Positions 49,111 to 58,358 of a stretch of DNA of 64,000 bases are shown here, in pieces. The stretch spans positions 1-64,000 of the forward strand of contig CAIZPP010000325.1 in assembly GCA_903934875.1 (NCBI GenBank), written 5' to 3'. The first letter of the stretch is position 1. Each line of letters opens with the position of its first letter. The notes below the pieces were generated by a model. It searched no databases. It saw nothing but the letters and a program-made list of their open reading frames with translations, and was not told where the DNA came from. The position numbers were made by a program, and so were the translations under genes. The DNA comes from an uncultured Methylococcaceae bacterium (lineage in GTDB: Bacteria; Pseudomonadota; Gammaproteobacteria; Methylococcales; Methylococcaceae).

Positions 49111-49175
49111 GGGTAGGGAAGGCTCTCGCCTCGCCTCCCTCCGAACCGTACGGGCGGTTTTCCCGCATACGGCTC
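49111..49175 (-). ncRNA. Group II intron domains V and VI (3' remnant)
   Basis: Read leftward, 49175-49143 gives a 33-nt domain V: AGCCGTATGC, an AAAA loop, then CCGTACGGTTC. It is followed by a domain VI-like stem (GGGAGGCGAGG / CCTTCCC) ending near 49111. This is the catalytic core of bacterial group II introns. The 5' intron is missing. Confidence 0.8.
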
Positions 49176-49192
49176 TCCATTCGGCAGTTTCC

Positions 49193-49366
49193 TCATCGGG
49201 GGTGCCCCGCAGCAAGCCGGGCAGGGAAAAGCGCGAACAGCCCGGCCCCCGCGAAGAAGGCATTGTTCCATCGTTTGTGGTGGTTAAGACACCGGCCCAT
49301 GCCTGGCCGCTTTTCCCGCTTCCTTAGCATCGCCCTTAACCGACGGCGTATAAACCCGTCCAACAT
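49193..49366 (-). pseudogene. Group II intron maturase, C-terminal remnant
   Basis: 58 codons: GFIRRRLRAMLRKREKRPGM and HKRWNNAFFAGAGLFAL match the maturase/thumb end of intron-encoded proteins. The stop at 49193 is 17 bases before domain V, as in intact introns. Upstream of 49366 the frame is lost. The bases to 49412 show nothing else. Confidence 0.78.
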
Positions 49367-49412
49367 TCATGCTATTTCGTTGCAGAGCCTGGCGGGGCCT
49401 TGCCCATCCCAA

Positions 49413-51554
49413 TCAAGCATTTTTAGAGTGATGCGGGAGCACACCGACCAAAACCACAACGGTCCGGCCATTCACGCGATAAGAGCGCTGATTGTCAAGT
49501 TGGGGCAGGTGTTCGCATTCCACAATTGCCTCATCACCGTTTAGCGAGGTGTCGGCAAAACGGCACCATTGCGAACCATCCAACTTGGGCAGCTCGAAAT
49601 CAAAGGCTTCATTGTGGTTGTTGGCAATCAAATAAAGATTATCTGCCGGACGGTTCGGCATAGCGCCTGCCAGATGCATGGCAACGCTATGTGAATGTTC
49701 GCCCCAATCTGGTTGACCTAGTTTGAAACCATGCCAAGTAATTCTGGGGCCATAGCCGTCTTTCAACTGGAAGCTATCGTAGCGCAATAAGCAATGACTC
49801 TTTCGAAATGCTATTAACAGGCGGAAAAAGCGGTGCAATCCCCGATTTTTTTCCAAAGTATCCCAATCCAGCCAACTGATGCCGTTATCCTGGCAATACG
49901 CATTATTATTGCCGTTCTGGCTGCGCCCAATTTCATCGCCAGCGAGAATCATGGGCACACCCCGCGACAGGATTAGCAATATTGCCAAATTACGGATCTG
50001 ACGCTCACGCAAGTTCAGAATGGCAGGGTTTTCCGTATTTCCCTCGATACCACAATTCCACGAGAGGTTATTATTGTCTCCATCGGCGTTATTTTCGCCG
50101 TTTTGGATATTGTGCTTTTCGCTATAGGCCACCAAGTCACTTAAGGTAAAACCATCATGGCAGGTAATGAAGTTGATGCCGTGGCTGGGTTCCCGTCCTC
50201 CCAATTCATACAGATCGGAACTTCCCGCAAGCCTTGTGGCCAGATGCCCAACCGCTCCGCCATCGCCCCGGACAAACCGCCTAATGTCATCGCGGAACCG
50301 GCCATTCCATTCGGCCCAACGCCCCCAGTTGGGGAAACTCCCTACCTGATACAAGCCAGCAGCATCCCAAGCCTCGGCAATCAATTTGGTATTGGCCAGA
50401 ATCGGGTCGCCTGCAATCTGCTCCAGCAAGGGAGGGCTGGCCAACACATGCCCGCCTTGGTCGCGGCCAAGAATTGAAGCCAGATCGAAACGAAAACCGT
50501 CGACGTGCATTTCCATGACAAAGTAGCGTAGGCTTTCCAGGATATAACTGCGTACGAATGGATGGTTGCAATTGACGGTGTTCCCGCAGCCGGAAAAGTT
50601 TAAATAGCTGCCGTCACCGTCAAGCATATAATAAACTTTATTATCGATCCCCTTGAAAGCGTAAACCGGCCCACGATGGTCCCCCTCGCCGGTATGGTTG
50701 TAGACCACGTCAAGGATGACCTCAATGCCCGCACTGTGCAGGGCTTTGACCATGTCCTTAAATTCGTTTACCTCACTCCCCGGCATTTCGTCTGCAGCAT
50801 AAGCCGCTTTAAGGGCAAAAAACGACAGCGGATGATAGCCCCAAAAGTTGTAAAGCTGTGTCCCATTTTCAGGATTTGTCCGATCACTTTCCAACTCATC
50901 GAATTCGGTTACAGGCAACAGTTCAACAGCAGTAATACCTAGTTCTTTCAGATAGGGAATTTTATCTATGATGCCACGGAAAGTTCCGGGATGGGCCACC
51001 TTCGACGATGGGTGCATGGTGAAACCCCGCACATGCAACTCATAAATTATCGAGTCGGCAAGAGGACGGTTGATGGGCTGGTCATGTTCCCAGTCATAGT
51101 CGGGGTTTACCAACAAGGCACGACGGAAACAATCCGCAGACTGCCCAGTCTTAACCCCCCAATGTCTACGTCCTGTAAGGGCTATCGCGTAGGGGTCAGC
51201 CAGCACAAAGGTCGGATTGAAATGGTGGGGAGCCAAATTAGGCCCATCCATTCGGTAAGCATATTCGACTCCAGGATCAAGCCCAGAGATAAAGGCATGC
51301 CACACATCGCCTGTGCGGTTATACTTGCGGTCAAAAGGGAACGCGACAATTTCGGTCTCCACGCCCGGCTGGAAAAGCAATAAAGTGACAGCAGTGGCAT
51401 GGCGCGAGAATATGGCAAAATTAATTCCACCACGCTGGACGCTAGCACCAAGAGGCAATGGATGCCCACGCTGAAAGCTAAAATCCCCCGTGATAAACGA
51501 AAGCAGACCATATCTTGAATTAAATTCCGTAGACATGATGGATTTATTATTCAT
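49413..51554 (-). CDS. glgX: Glycogen debranching enzyme GlgX
   Basis: 713 residues. CBM48 N-terminus (PLGASVQRGGINFAIFSRHA), then a GH13 barrel with DVVYNHTGEG, nucleophile GFRFDLASILGRD, acid in AEAWDAAG, and FITCHDGFTL. Hydrolyses alpha-1,6 branches of limit dextrin. It overlaps the pilU end by 8 bases; the ATG at 51554 follows an AAAG-type site, and 51536 is a fallback. Confidence 0.94.
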   Translation of the reverse strand: MNNKSIMSTEFNSRYGLLSFITGDFSFQRGHPLPLGASVQRGGINFAIFSRHATAVTLLLFQPGVETEIVAFPFDRKYNRTGDVWHAFISGLDPGVEYAYRMDGPNLAPHHFNPTFVLADPYAIALTGRRHWGVKTGQSADCFRRALLVNPDYDWEHDQPINRPLADSIIYELHVRGFTMHPSSKVAHPGTFRGIIDKIPYLKELGITAVELLPVTEFDELESDRTNPENGTQLYNFWGYHPLSFFALKAAYAADEMPGSEVNEFKDMVKALHSAGIEVILDVVYNHTGEGDHRGPVYAFKGIDNKVYYMLDGDGSYLNFSGCGNTVNCNHPFVRSYILESLRYFVMEMHVDGFRFDLASILGRDQGGHVLASPPLLEQIAGDPILANTKLIAEAWDAAGLYQVGSFPNWGRWAEWNGRFRDDIRRFVRGDGGAVGHLATRLAGSSDLYELGGREPSHGINFITCHDGFTLSDLVAYSEKHNIQNGENNADGDNNNLSWNCGIEGNTENPAILNLRERQIRNLAILLILSRGVPMILAGDEIGRSQNGNNNAYCQDNGISWLDWDTLEKNRGLHRFFRLLIAFRKSHCLLRYDSFQLKDGYGPRITWHGFKLGQPDWGEHSHSVAMHLAGAMPNRPADNLYLIANNHNEAFDFELPKLDGSQWCRFADTSLNGDEAIVECEHLPQLDNQRSYRVNGRTVVVLVGVLPHHSKNA

Positions 51555-52743
51555 TTTCTTTAATAATCGGGGTTAACGATAAACCGTCAACCTTATCTTT
51601 TAGTAGGCTAGGATGAATGGCCTGTACCTTCCCATTCTTGCCCTGCTTACCCTCGGCTCCCTCCTTACCCATTTCAATGCTCTGAGTTTCGCTCAGGCTG
51701 ATTCTAAGTTTAAGATTATTAGGAGAATCTGAGTTACGCAAGGCTTCCTCAAACGTTATCTTATCTTCTTTGTATAAATGGAACAAATGGGCATCAAAGG
51801 TTTGCATCCCTAACTCTTCCGATTTTTCCATGACCTCCTTAATCAGATGGACTTCGCCTTTTCTGATTAAATCAGTGACCAAGGGTGTCCCCAATAATAT
51901 TTCAATGGCCGCGACACGTTTGCCTTCTTTTGTCGGGATCAGCCGTTGGGAAATAAATGCACGAAGGTTCAAAGACAAATCCATCAGCAATTGGTTGCGG
52001 CGTTCTTCAGGGAAGAAATTGATGATTCTATCCAAGGCCTGATTCGCATTATTGGCGTGCAGGGTCGACAAACATAAATGCCCGGTCTCGGCAAATGCAA
52101 TGGCATGTTCCATCGTCTCTCTTGCCCGTATTTCTCCAATTAGAATCACATCCGGTGCCTGGCGCAGGGTATTTTTAAGCGCATCCTCGAAGGAGTCGGT
52201 GTCAACCCCCACCTCACGCTGGTTGACCAGCGATTTCTTGTGCGGATGCACAAATTCTATCGGGTCTTCAATCGTGATGATATGACCGTCCATGGTACTG
52301 TTTCGGTAGTCAATCAGCGCTGCCAATGAAGTTGACTTTCCAGAACCGGTGCCTCCGACGAATAGCACCAAGCCACGCTTGGACAGGATCACATCCTTCA
52401 AAATCGGCGGCAAACCTAAGGAGGCCATCGAAGGAATGTCGGTTTTGATATTTCTCACCACCATCGCGACACTATTGCGTTGTTTGAACACATTGACGCG
52501 GAAGCGGCCGACCCCCCTTTCCGTGATGGCCAGATTCATTTCCGGCTTTTGCTCAAACTCGGATCGTTGCTTTTCATTCATAATGGCATAGGCAATGTCT
52601 TTGATCCGGCCTGGTGACAACTTGGAAGCTTCCAAAGGCATGATTTTCCCTTGAAACTTGCCCGCCGGTGAAGCTCCTGCGGTCAAAAACAAGTCCGAAC
52701 CGTCACCATGCGCCAGGAGAACCAAATAATCCCGAAATTCCAC
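51547..52743 (-). CDS. pilU: Type IV pilus retraction ATPase PilU
   Basis: 398 residues. Walker A VGGTGSGKSTSLAALI, Asp box IITIEDPIEF, Walker B DVILIGEIR, His box LSTLHANNANQALDRI. Closer to PilU than PilT by the long C-terminal tail. Two bases after fhcC. Confidence 0.9.
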   Translation of the reverse strand: MEFRDYLVLLAHGDGSDLFLTAGASPAGKFQGKIMPLEASKLSPGRIKDIAYAIMNEKQRSEFEQKPEMNLAITERGVGRFRVNVFKQRNSVAMVVRNIKTDIPSMASLGLPPILKDVILSKRGLVLFVGGTGSGKSTSLAALIDYRNSTMDGHIITIEDPIEFVHPHKKSLVNQREVGVDTDSFEDALKNTLRQAPDVILIGEIRARETMEHAIAFAETGHLCLSTLHANNANQALDRIINFFPEERRNQLLMDLSLNLRAFISQRLIPTKEGKRVAAIEILLGTPLVTDLIRKGEVHLIKEVMEKSEELGMQTFDAHLFHLYKEDKITFEEALRNSDSPNNLKLRISLSETQSIEMGKEGAEGKQGKNGKVQAIHPSLLKDKVDGLSLTPIIKENE

Positions 52744-52745
52744 GA

Positions 52746-53564
52746 CTATGACTCACTCACTAAAATCTCGCCTTTGCCTGCACCCGACATATCCCCCGCA
52801 TAACGCCGGACCCTTTTGACTTTATCGGCCAGCGCCCCGAACTGGGTCTGATAGCTTTGCAAGCCTTTCAGCAGCAAGGGCAGGAAACCTAAAGTATGGG
52901 TTCCGCAATCATTGAAGGTGGCGGGAATGGCTGACGGGGCAGTGAGCAATAGCAGGGTACCGCGTTTCATCGCATAGCCTGGGTAGGCTCCGACTTCACC
53001 CAACACAGCAATAGTGCCGGCGGTCATGCGTGAACCAAGATAGGCCCCGGCGCTGCCCTCGATGAGTATGGAACCCCGCCGCATATGATCGCCGACCCGC
53101 TCGCCCGCATTGCCTTTGACGATGACAACCCCGCCTTGCATGCCTTTCTTGTTGCCGGGCAGGGCCGCGCCTAAAAAATCACCCGCATTCCCGCCAATGT
53201 TGATGACCCCGTTCCGGAGCTCACATGCGGCATAAGCTCCCACGCTACCGGTCACGTTGATGGTGCCACCTTGCAATTGGAAGCCGAGATAAGCCCCGCC
53301 ATCTCCCTCCACTGAGATTTCCCCGTTACTATTGCCCTTGCCGATATAATCCAGTTTATCCAAGGCGTTCTTAAACACAATATTCAAATGATCGTCACCG
53401 GAAAGAGTGAAGATTGCATCGGCACGCACTTTGCGGTTGCCGTTTTGCAGTTCGATGGCGGCGATTTCATCTAAGGATTTGCCAGCCAGATTGTCCGGTG
53501 TCAGCGGGGAGACATCCACTCGCTGTTGCAATGAAATTTTTAACGTGAACGTTAGTGTACTCAT
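52746..53564 (-). CDS. fhcC: Formyltransferase/hydrolase complex subunit C
   Basis: 272 residues from MSTLTFTLKISLQQ. The gltB/FwdC-type beta-helix gives repeated short strands (GAYLGFQLQGGTINVTGS, NAGDFLGAALPGNKKGMQGG). FhcC contributes to the binding of the polyglutamyl methanofuran cofactor. An upstream in-frame ATG at 53717 is rejected because it lies inside fhcD. Confidence 0.92.
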   Translation of the reverse strand: MSTLTFTLKISLQQRVDVSPLTPDNLAGKSLDEIAAIELQNGNRKVRADAIFTLSGDDHLNIVFKNALDKLDYIGKGNSNGEISVEGDGGAYLGFQLQGGTINVTGSVGAYAACELRNGVINIGGNAGDFLGAALPGNKKGMQGGVVIVKGNAGERVGDHMRRGSILIEGSAGAYLGSRMTAGTIAVLGEVGAYPGYAMKRGTLLLLTAPSAIPATFNDCGTHTLGFLPLLLKGLQSYQTQFGALADKVKRVRRYAGDMSGAGKGEILVSES

Positions 53565-53604
53565 CGGTATCCTCGCGTAGCGTGCGTATCGCGCACAAAA
53601 GAAC

Positions 53605-54501
53605 TCAAGCCAAGATTTCGTGCAAGTGGAACAGGAAAGGCCCCAACTTGCCACCGTAATTACCGGCGCTGATGCGGCGGATGCCGCAAGCGGCACCCAA
53701 CTCGCACACCGCTGCAATGCCCACGCGCATGGATTTTTTGATATCCGCCTCGGTCAGTCCGTCAATCACTATTTCCATCACTGACTCGATTTCCGGCGAA
53801 AGCTCGGTTTTGGTCTGGCCTTTCAAGGTCGGGCAGAACGCATCATTTGTCGAAGCATTCAAAGTTTTGTATTTCGACCCGACTTTGGAGCCGGAGCGCA
53901 CCACACCGCCGGGGAAAGGCATGATGACATTCGGCACCTGTTTCATTGCCTCTATTGCCGCCTCGCAAGCGGCTAGGGCTTGTGGTTGGGATTCGGCCAG
54001 TACCAGGAAATTACCCCCTCCTATGGCTTTCACCATTCCGGTGGTTTCTTCCGTCAAAAATTCGCCGTCCATCACTGGCACTCGCCAATAACGTTTTCCC
54101 GCGATGCGTTTGGAAATCTGGAAGCCGTCGCCGAAATAGCGCAGGTTTTTGCCCAAGGCGATGGGGTCTCCCCCATCCAGCCCGGCAAACAGGGCCGAAG
54201 TCGGCGAAGTCAACACGCATTGCCCGGCACGGGTCTCCAACTGCTTCGCCAAACCCTTGCCACCCATCGCAAAAATCATCGCCGACACGCCGGGCCGCCC
54301 ATCCGGGGTTTCGGAAGGGTCAAGTTCGCGCTCAATGCCCGCTTCGCAACCGCAGGCAATAACCGAGGTCGCAAAACCGGTGAAGGCCTGCGCGGAAATC
54401 TGTGCCCATTTATGGTTTTGCGCAGTTATTATGACCCGCGTGGCCCGCATCGGAAAGGCTTCGGCGAAAGTTTCGTCAATTTGTACGCCGTTTATGATCA
54501 T
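53605..54501 (-). CDS. fhcD: Formylmethanofuran-H4MPT formyltransferase (Ftr)
   Basis: 298 residues. Ftr family: IINGVQIDETFAEAFPMRAT, TSVIACGCEAGIE, PDGRPGVSAM, FPGGVVRSGSKVGSKY, ISAGNYGGKLGPF. Moves the formyl group from H4MPT to the methanofuran analogue within the Fhc complex. ATG 54501 has GGAG upstream. Confidence 0.95.
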   Translation of the reverse strand: MIINGVQIDETFAEAFPMRATRVIITAQNHKWAQISAQAFTGFATSVIACGCEAGIERELDPSETPDGRPGVSAMIFAMGGKGLAKQLETRAGQCVLTSPTSALFAGLDGGDPIALGKNLRYFGDGFQISKRIAGKRYWRVPVMDGEFLTEETTGMVKAIGGGNFLVLAESQPQALAACEAAIEAMKQVPNVIMPFPGGVVRSGSKVGSKYKTLNASTNDAFCPTLKGQTKTELSPEIESVMEIVIDGLTEADIKKSMRVGIAAVCELGAACGIRRISAGNYGGKLGPFLFHLHEILA

Positions 54502-54528
54502 TCGGCTCTCCAAAGTTATTGTGAGTGA

Positions 54529-55010
54529 TTAGTGCAAATATTGCGATTCTATCCGCATTATGCCGGGAAACAAAGACGAGCAAGGCAATAAACCTGTGCA
54601 ATCATAAAAACTTAGACCGCCTTGCTCGTCGCAGAGCCACACTTCCTTTGCACCACGCGCAAAATAAAGCTCACGCTCCTCCATTTCCCGTTGCGTATTT
54701 GAAGGGGACAGCACTTCTATGCACACATCGGGCGCTTTGCTAAACGGCGTTTCATCACCATGCCCGCCGAGGAATTGGCTGGACACCCAAACCACATCAG
54801 GCACTTTAACACCCTTAGCGGTTTGAATCGGACACTCTGGCAACACCAAACCGTCCCCCTTCAGGCGGTTGAGCGCATCAATCAGCAAGCCCTGTAAAAT
54901 ACTATGGCGGCTGTTTGCCGGACTCATCACGATCTGCCCCATTCATTCAATTCTATTTTGTAAGGCAAATCGCGCAGGGTTGGATCATCACAGACTTCGT
55001 GCCAGTTCAT
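54529..55010 (-). pseudogene. Uma2 family nuclease, frameshifted
   Basis: ATG 55010 starts MNWHEVCDDPTLRDLPYKIE ... NEWG, then the frame breaks at a GGGG run near 54940. The rest (QIVMSPANSRHSILQGLL ... MRIESQYLH) continues in another frame. It is a close paralogue of the intact gene at 56168. Core motifs (PDVVWVSSQF, PDVCIEVLSPSNT, REVWL-type KEVWLCD) are kept. It may be an assembly error. Confidence 0.75.
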
Positions 55011-55234
55011 TGATTTACAAAACTTATATTATTATTCACAGACGCTGCATATTCGGTTATTAGTGCCAGAATGTCGGTATCGCAAGCCCCACAACCGGAA
55101 CAGGCACCGGTGGCGTTCGACAGGCTTTCCAAATCATCCACGCCATTGTCGATATGCTTTTTGATTTGCCCTATCGTAGTTCCACTACAGCGGCAAATGA
55201 TGTCTTTTTTACTGTCTGAAATGTTGTTATTCAT
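55007..55234 (-). CDS. Bfd-like [2Fe-2S] ferredoxin
   Basis: 75 residues with CRCSGTTIGQIKKHID and TGACSGCGACDTDI, the C-x-C / C-x2-C cluster pattern of the BFD/NirB-type domain. Its ATG follows the Fic stop (TGAAATG), and its stop overlaps the next ATG (ATGA). The partner is unknown. Confidence 0.8.
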   Translation of the reverse strand: MNNNISDSKKDIICRCSGTTIGQIKKHIDNGVDDLESLSNATGACSGCGACDTDILALITEYAASVNNNISFVNQ

Positions 55235-55235
55235 T

Positions 55236-56168
55236 TCAAAGTTTGTCACTCCGTTGGTCTGTCACCCGCTGAAAAACTCGAAGATACTGGGTGTAAATTG
55301 AATTGATGTAATATTCAACCCAAGGGGTCAAATTCTCAGATTCACCAAACCAATCCTTCTGGGATAAAAACAGGGCTTGATAATACGCCTCTCGTGTTTC
55401 CAGAATCACGCTATCCAAGGGGTAAAATCGTGCAAAATGATAACCTGAACGCTCAAGCAGATACGTTGATAGCAGCCTCGCCACACGACCATTGCCGTCC
55501 ACAAATGCATGGATAGCCAAAAAATCTAGGATGAACTCGGCCACGACTAATAGCATGGATTCCTCGGCAAACTCTTGCCCCCGATTCAATCGCTGATTGG
55601 TTCTCGCACAAATCGCTCGCAGATACACAGGAACCTTTTCCGGGGCCAAAGTCATCACATCATACCCGCTACCTCGTATCGCCACATTCTTTGATTTCAA
55701 CCGTCCGGCCATCAATGGGTTAGTGGTGACAAACATGCGGGAATGGATTTCCAGCACAAAATCAAAGTCTATGAAGCTTTTTTTATCCAGCGTCAACGCC
55801 CACAAATAGGCTTCATATATCGACTTGACCGTATGGGCGCGTTCCGACAATTCCGCTGTGACCACATTATCTTCCTGTTGTGTCACCACCGCCAAAACCA
55901 AATCTAATTCTTCCACTCGGATATGCTCGTTCTCAATCTGCGAACTGGCATTGACGCTTTGCGCCAGGGTTTGGCAAGCATCCACCGAAAGCCGCCGCCA
56001 TTCGTCAATGTCGCGCCCAACAAGCTGGCGGATATCAAAATGGGCTTTCGCCAATTGTTCCAAACGACCTAGAATTTTAGGCGTGAGTTGGAACCTGTTT
56101 CCCTTGCGGACGGGTTCCAATGCATCGGCGTCGATGCGATGGGATTGCGTTAAATTGCTATCGTCCAT
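55236..56168 (-). CDS. Fic/DOC family AMP-transferase
   Basis: 310 residues. Fic core HAFVDGNGRVARLLSTYLLE (the HxFxDGNGRxxR motif complete), flap region GSGYDVMTLAP, and an N-terminal inhibitory-helix-like segment (SQIENEHIRVEEL, an (S/T)xxxE type). Probably AMPylates or deAMPylates a cellular target. Shares an A with the upstream Uma2 stop. Confidence 0.88.
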   Translation of the reverse strand: MDDSNLTQSHRIDADALEPVRKGNRFQLTPKILGRLEQLAKAHFDIRQLVGRDIDEWRRLSVDACQTLAQSVNASSQIENEHIRVEELDLVLAVVTQQEDNVVTAELSERAHTVKSIYEAYLWALTLDKKSFIDFDFVLEIHSRMFVTTNPLMAGRLKSKNVAIRGSGYDVMTLAPEKVPVYLRAICARTNQRLNRGQEFAEESMLLVVAEFILDFLAIHAFVDGNGRVARLLSTYLLERSGYHFARFYPLDSVILETREAYYQALFLSQKDWFGESENLTPWVEYYINSIYTQYLRVFQRVTDQRSDKL

Positions 56169-56653
56169 TAGGTGAGATAATCGGGTTCAATGCGGCTTAA
56201 ACTTGGGAATAAACGGGATGTCTGAATTTGCCCTGTGCCATCATAGAAGCTCAGTATGCCTTGCTCGTCACAAAGCCAAAATTCTTCAGCGCCACTGGCA
56301 AAATAAAGTTCGCGCTTTTCTTCCATTTCCTTGGTCGAGTTGGAGGGCGAGACAATTTCAATGCAAACTTCTGGCGCTTTGCCGTAGGGGGTCGCTTTGC
56401 CCTGTTCGCTTCTAAATACCGGGGAGGCCCAAGCCACATCCGCGACTTTCACCCCTTTGCCGGTTTTCACAGAGCATTCGGCAATAATCGTCCCATCCTC
56501 ACGCGCCCTTGCCATCGCCCGGATCAACGCCGCCTGTAGAATGCCATGATAATTGGATGCCGGACTCATCACAATTTTACCCCATTCGTTGAGTTCGATT
56601 TTATAAGGCAAATCGCGCAGGACAGGGTCATCGCAGATTTCTTGCCAGTTCAT
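56168..56653 (-). CDS. Uma2 family putative restriction-fold nuclease
   Basis: 161 residues, PD-(D/E)XK-like Uma2 fold with ADVAWASPVF, CIEIVSPSNSTKEMEEK and EEFWLCDE. Intact paralogue of the gene at 54529. Function in cells is unclear. Head of a Uma2-Fic-BFD-Uma2-fhcD run. Confidence 0.85.
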   Translation of the reverse strand: MNWQEICDDPVLRDLPYKIELNEWGKIVMSPASNYHGILQAALIRAMARAREDGTIIAECSVKTGKGVKVADVAWASPVFRSEQGKATPYGKAPEVCIEIVSPSNSTKEMEEKRELYFASGAEEFWLCDEQGILSFYDGTGQIQTSRLFPSLSRIEPDYLT

Positions 56654-56667
56654 TAAAATACCTCAAT

Positions 56668-56720
56668 TACTGCGTTTTCAACATCAATACAGCGTTTTTA
56701 ATATCAAATTATTACTTTGT
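56668..56720. repeat. Tandem family A left arms
   Basis: Two left arms in a row: TACTGCGTTTTCAACATCAA and TACAGCGTTTTTAATATCAA, then ATTATTACTT. Upstream of the Uma2 start. Confidence 0.65.
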
Positions 56721-56741
56721 TTAAGTCGTAGGGAAAACAAT

Positions 56742-57067
56742 TCAGCTAGGTTTCCACTCCGCGCTCTGTTGGAGTGCATCATACATGGCATCTGGCGACA
56801 GGTCGGCCCCGTTAGGCCATGTGATAACCCCTAATTCAACAGTGGCAAGTCGAAAAAAAACCTCTTCGCGCAATGCCTCGAAAATCGAGCCGTCGATGCG
56901 TCTGGAAAAAAGCCAATGGCTCAAAAATCCACCCAGCCCGTTGAACCATCCATAAAAGTCACCCATAGCCGATAACCGGGATCTATTTTAACTTTCAAGA
57001 CCCGCCAAGGTGCTAAGGGTTTTATGCCAGGGGCTTGATAGGTTTCGGTTGTTGTAGCTGTTCGCAT
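56742..57067 (-). pseudogene. DUF2442 protein, frameshifted at a T-run
   Basis: APWRVLKVKIDPGYRLWVTF MDGSTGWVDF then stops, while the next frame continues as FLSHWLFSRRIDG, ITWPNGADLSPDAMYDAL. Together they make a normal DUF2442. One T missing in a run near 56930 explains the break. Confidence 0.7.
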
Positions 57068-57152
57068 AATGCCCAATCCTCCAATAATGCCTGTTGATGC
57101 AGTTCCAAAACATTTGGATGACGATGCCATAGAAAATGCTGATAGTGGGCAT
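57022..57152 (-). pseudogene. DUF4160 remnant
   Basis: The ATG at 57152 gives MPTISIFYGIVIQMFW, the DUF4160 start, then in another frame PNVLELHQQALLEDWALCEQ, its C-terminus. The central part is deleted. DUF4160-DUF2442 pairs are common and toxin-antitoxin-like. Confidence 0.6.
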
Positions 57153-57183
57153 GTAAACACTCCGTCATTTTTCACTGATCCTC

Positions 57184-57291
57184 GTTCCCAAACTCCGGTT
57201 TGGGAACATGTACTTGGAAGCTTAGCTTCCTAACTGGCATCACGGCAAGCTAGAGCTTGCCAGCTAAGGTTCCCAAACTGGAGTTTGGGAA
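57184..57291. repeat. Cluster of nested palindromes
   Basis: GTTCCCAAACTCCGGTTTGG, GGAAGCTTAGCTTCC, GCAAGCTAGAGCTTGC and GGTTCCCAAACTGGAGTTTG form four hairpins within about 110 bp. It also lies between two decayed genes. Confidence 0.6.
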
Positions 57292-57337
57292 CCAGCACAA
57301 TCGTGCAGGATAGGTTCTCGGCAAATGTCTCGCCAAT

Positions 57338-58334
57338 TCATTGCTTGCCTTCATCATTTTTAAAAGGGAAAACAGCAAATGGATCAAACTGCGTAGGCGG
57401 AAATTTACTTAAAAATTGATACTCAAATTCAGAAATACAATATTTTTTGCTACTTTTATTTTCATCTTCTACGATAACAAATCCGATATTATACTCAGAA
57501 AGATGCCCAATATATTCACCATAAAGATATATCTTATCTCCAATAGACCATTGCTCATTATTAACCTCAAATACAAGATTTACTGTTGGATCATCAGAAT
57601 ATGGATGATTTTGCGATTGGTCCGACTTTATTTCAGGCTGTGTATTTTCATCAGTCTTATCAGGAGGTGTAGACTCTATTTCGGACTCTGATATTTTATC
57701 AATCTTTTCAGCTAATTTGCTTAATGCGTTATCTATAAAGTCTTTCAGTGATGAAAGCTCTTTTAGTATTTGATTATGTTGCTCCTTTTTGCTTGGTATA
57801 TTATTTTTTTTACTATCTATTATATCCATAATTTTATTTGGCGGCTCACCATCTCGGAATCTTTTATCTGCCGATTTTATTGCCTCAACTATCTTTTTTA
57901 TATCCTCATTAATATGTCTAGGGGCCATATCTTCGTTGTAAGGAACATGATTTAATGGATTAAGATTAAATTCAATTGTAGTTGCACTATCTTTGATCAA
58001 CACAACAGGTTTATGTGCAGCATGCCTTAATCCAAGCTCAAAAAAAAACATTGGGCCTATTATCACTAAGATCGCACAACACCATATCACAATTCATAAG
58101 ATTATCAGTTATATCAATCAGGACAATCTCAGAATTTGGAAAGTCTTTATATCTTATAGGGGTGAATCCTGCGCGTTTGCAAGCAGGATATATAAGATAA
58201 TCATATACTGAGTCAAAATGATCAGGACTTTTAGTATTTGACCTAACAGTATATGGCATAATAACAAAACATATCCTATCAACACCTCTTACATTACTCA
58301 TAGACCGAACAATCTTTTCTTTATCTTTTGCCAT
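57338..58334 (-). pseudogene. TIR/deoxyribosyltransferase-like effector, frameshifted in a 9-T run
   Basis: The first frame (58334-58038) reads RICFVIMPYTVRSN ... MVLCDLSDNRPNVFF and stops. The next frame continues FELGLRHAAHKPVVLIKD and runs to 57338 with a coiled-coil and a C-terminal beta domain. Removing one T from the 9-T run (about 58050-58058) joins them into about 331 residues. Same NVxxELGLxHA motif as the 14788 gene. Error or decay cannot be told apart. Confidence 0.65.
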
Positions 58335-58358
58335 AAGGAGTCCCGGTTTGTATTTATG

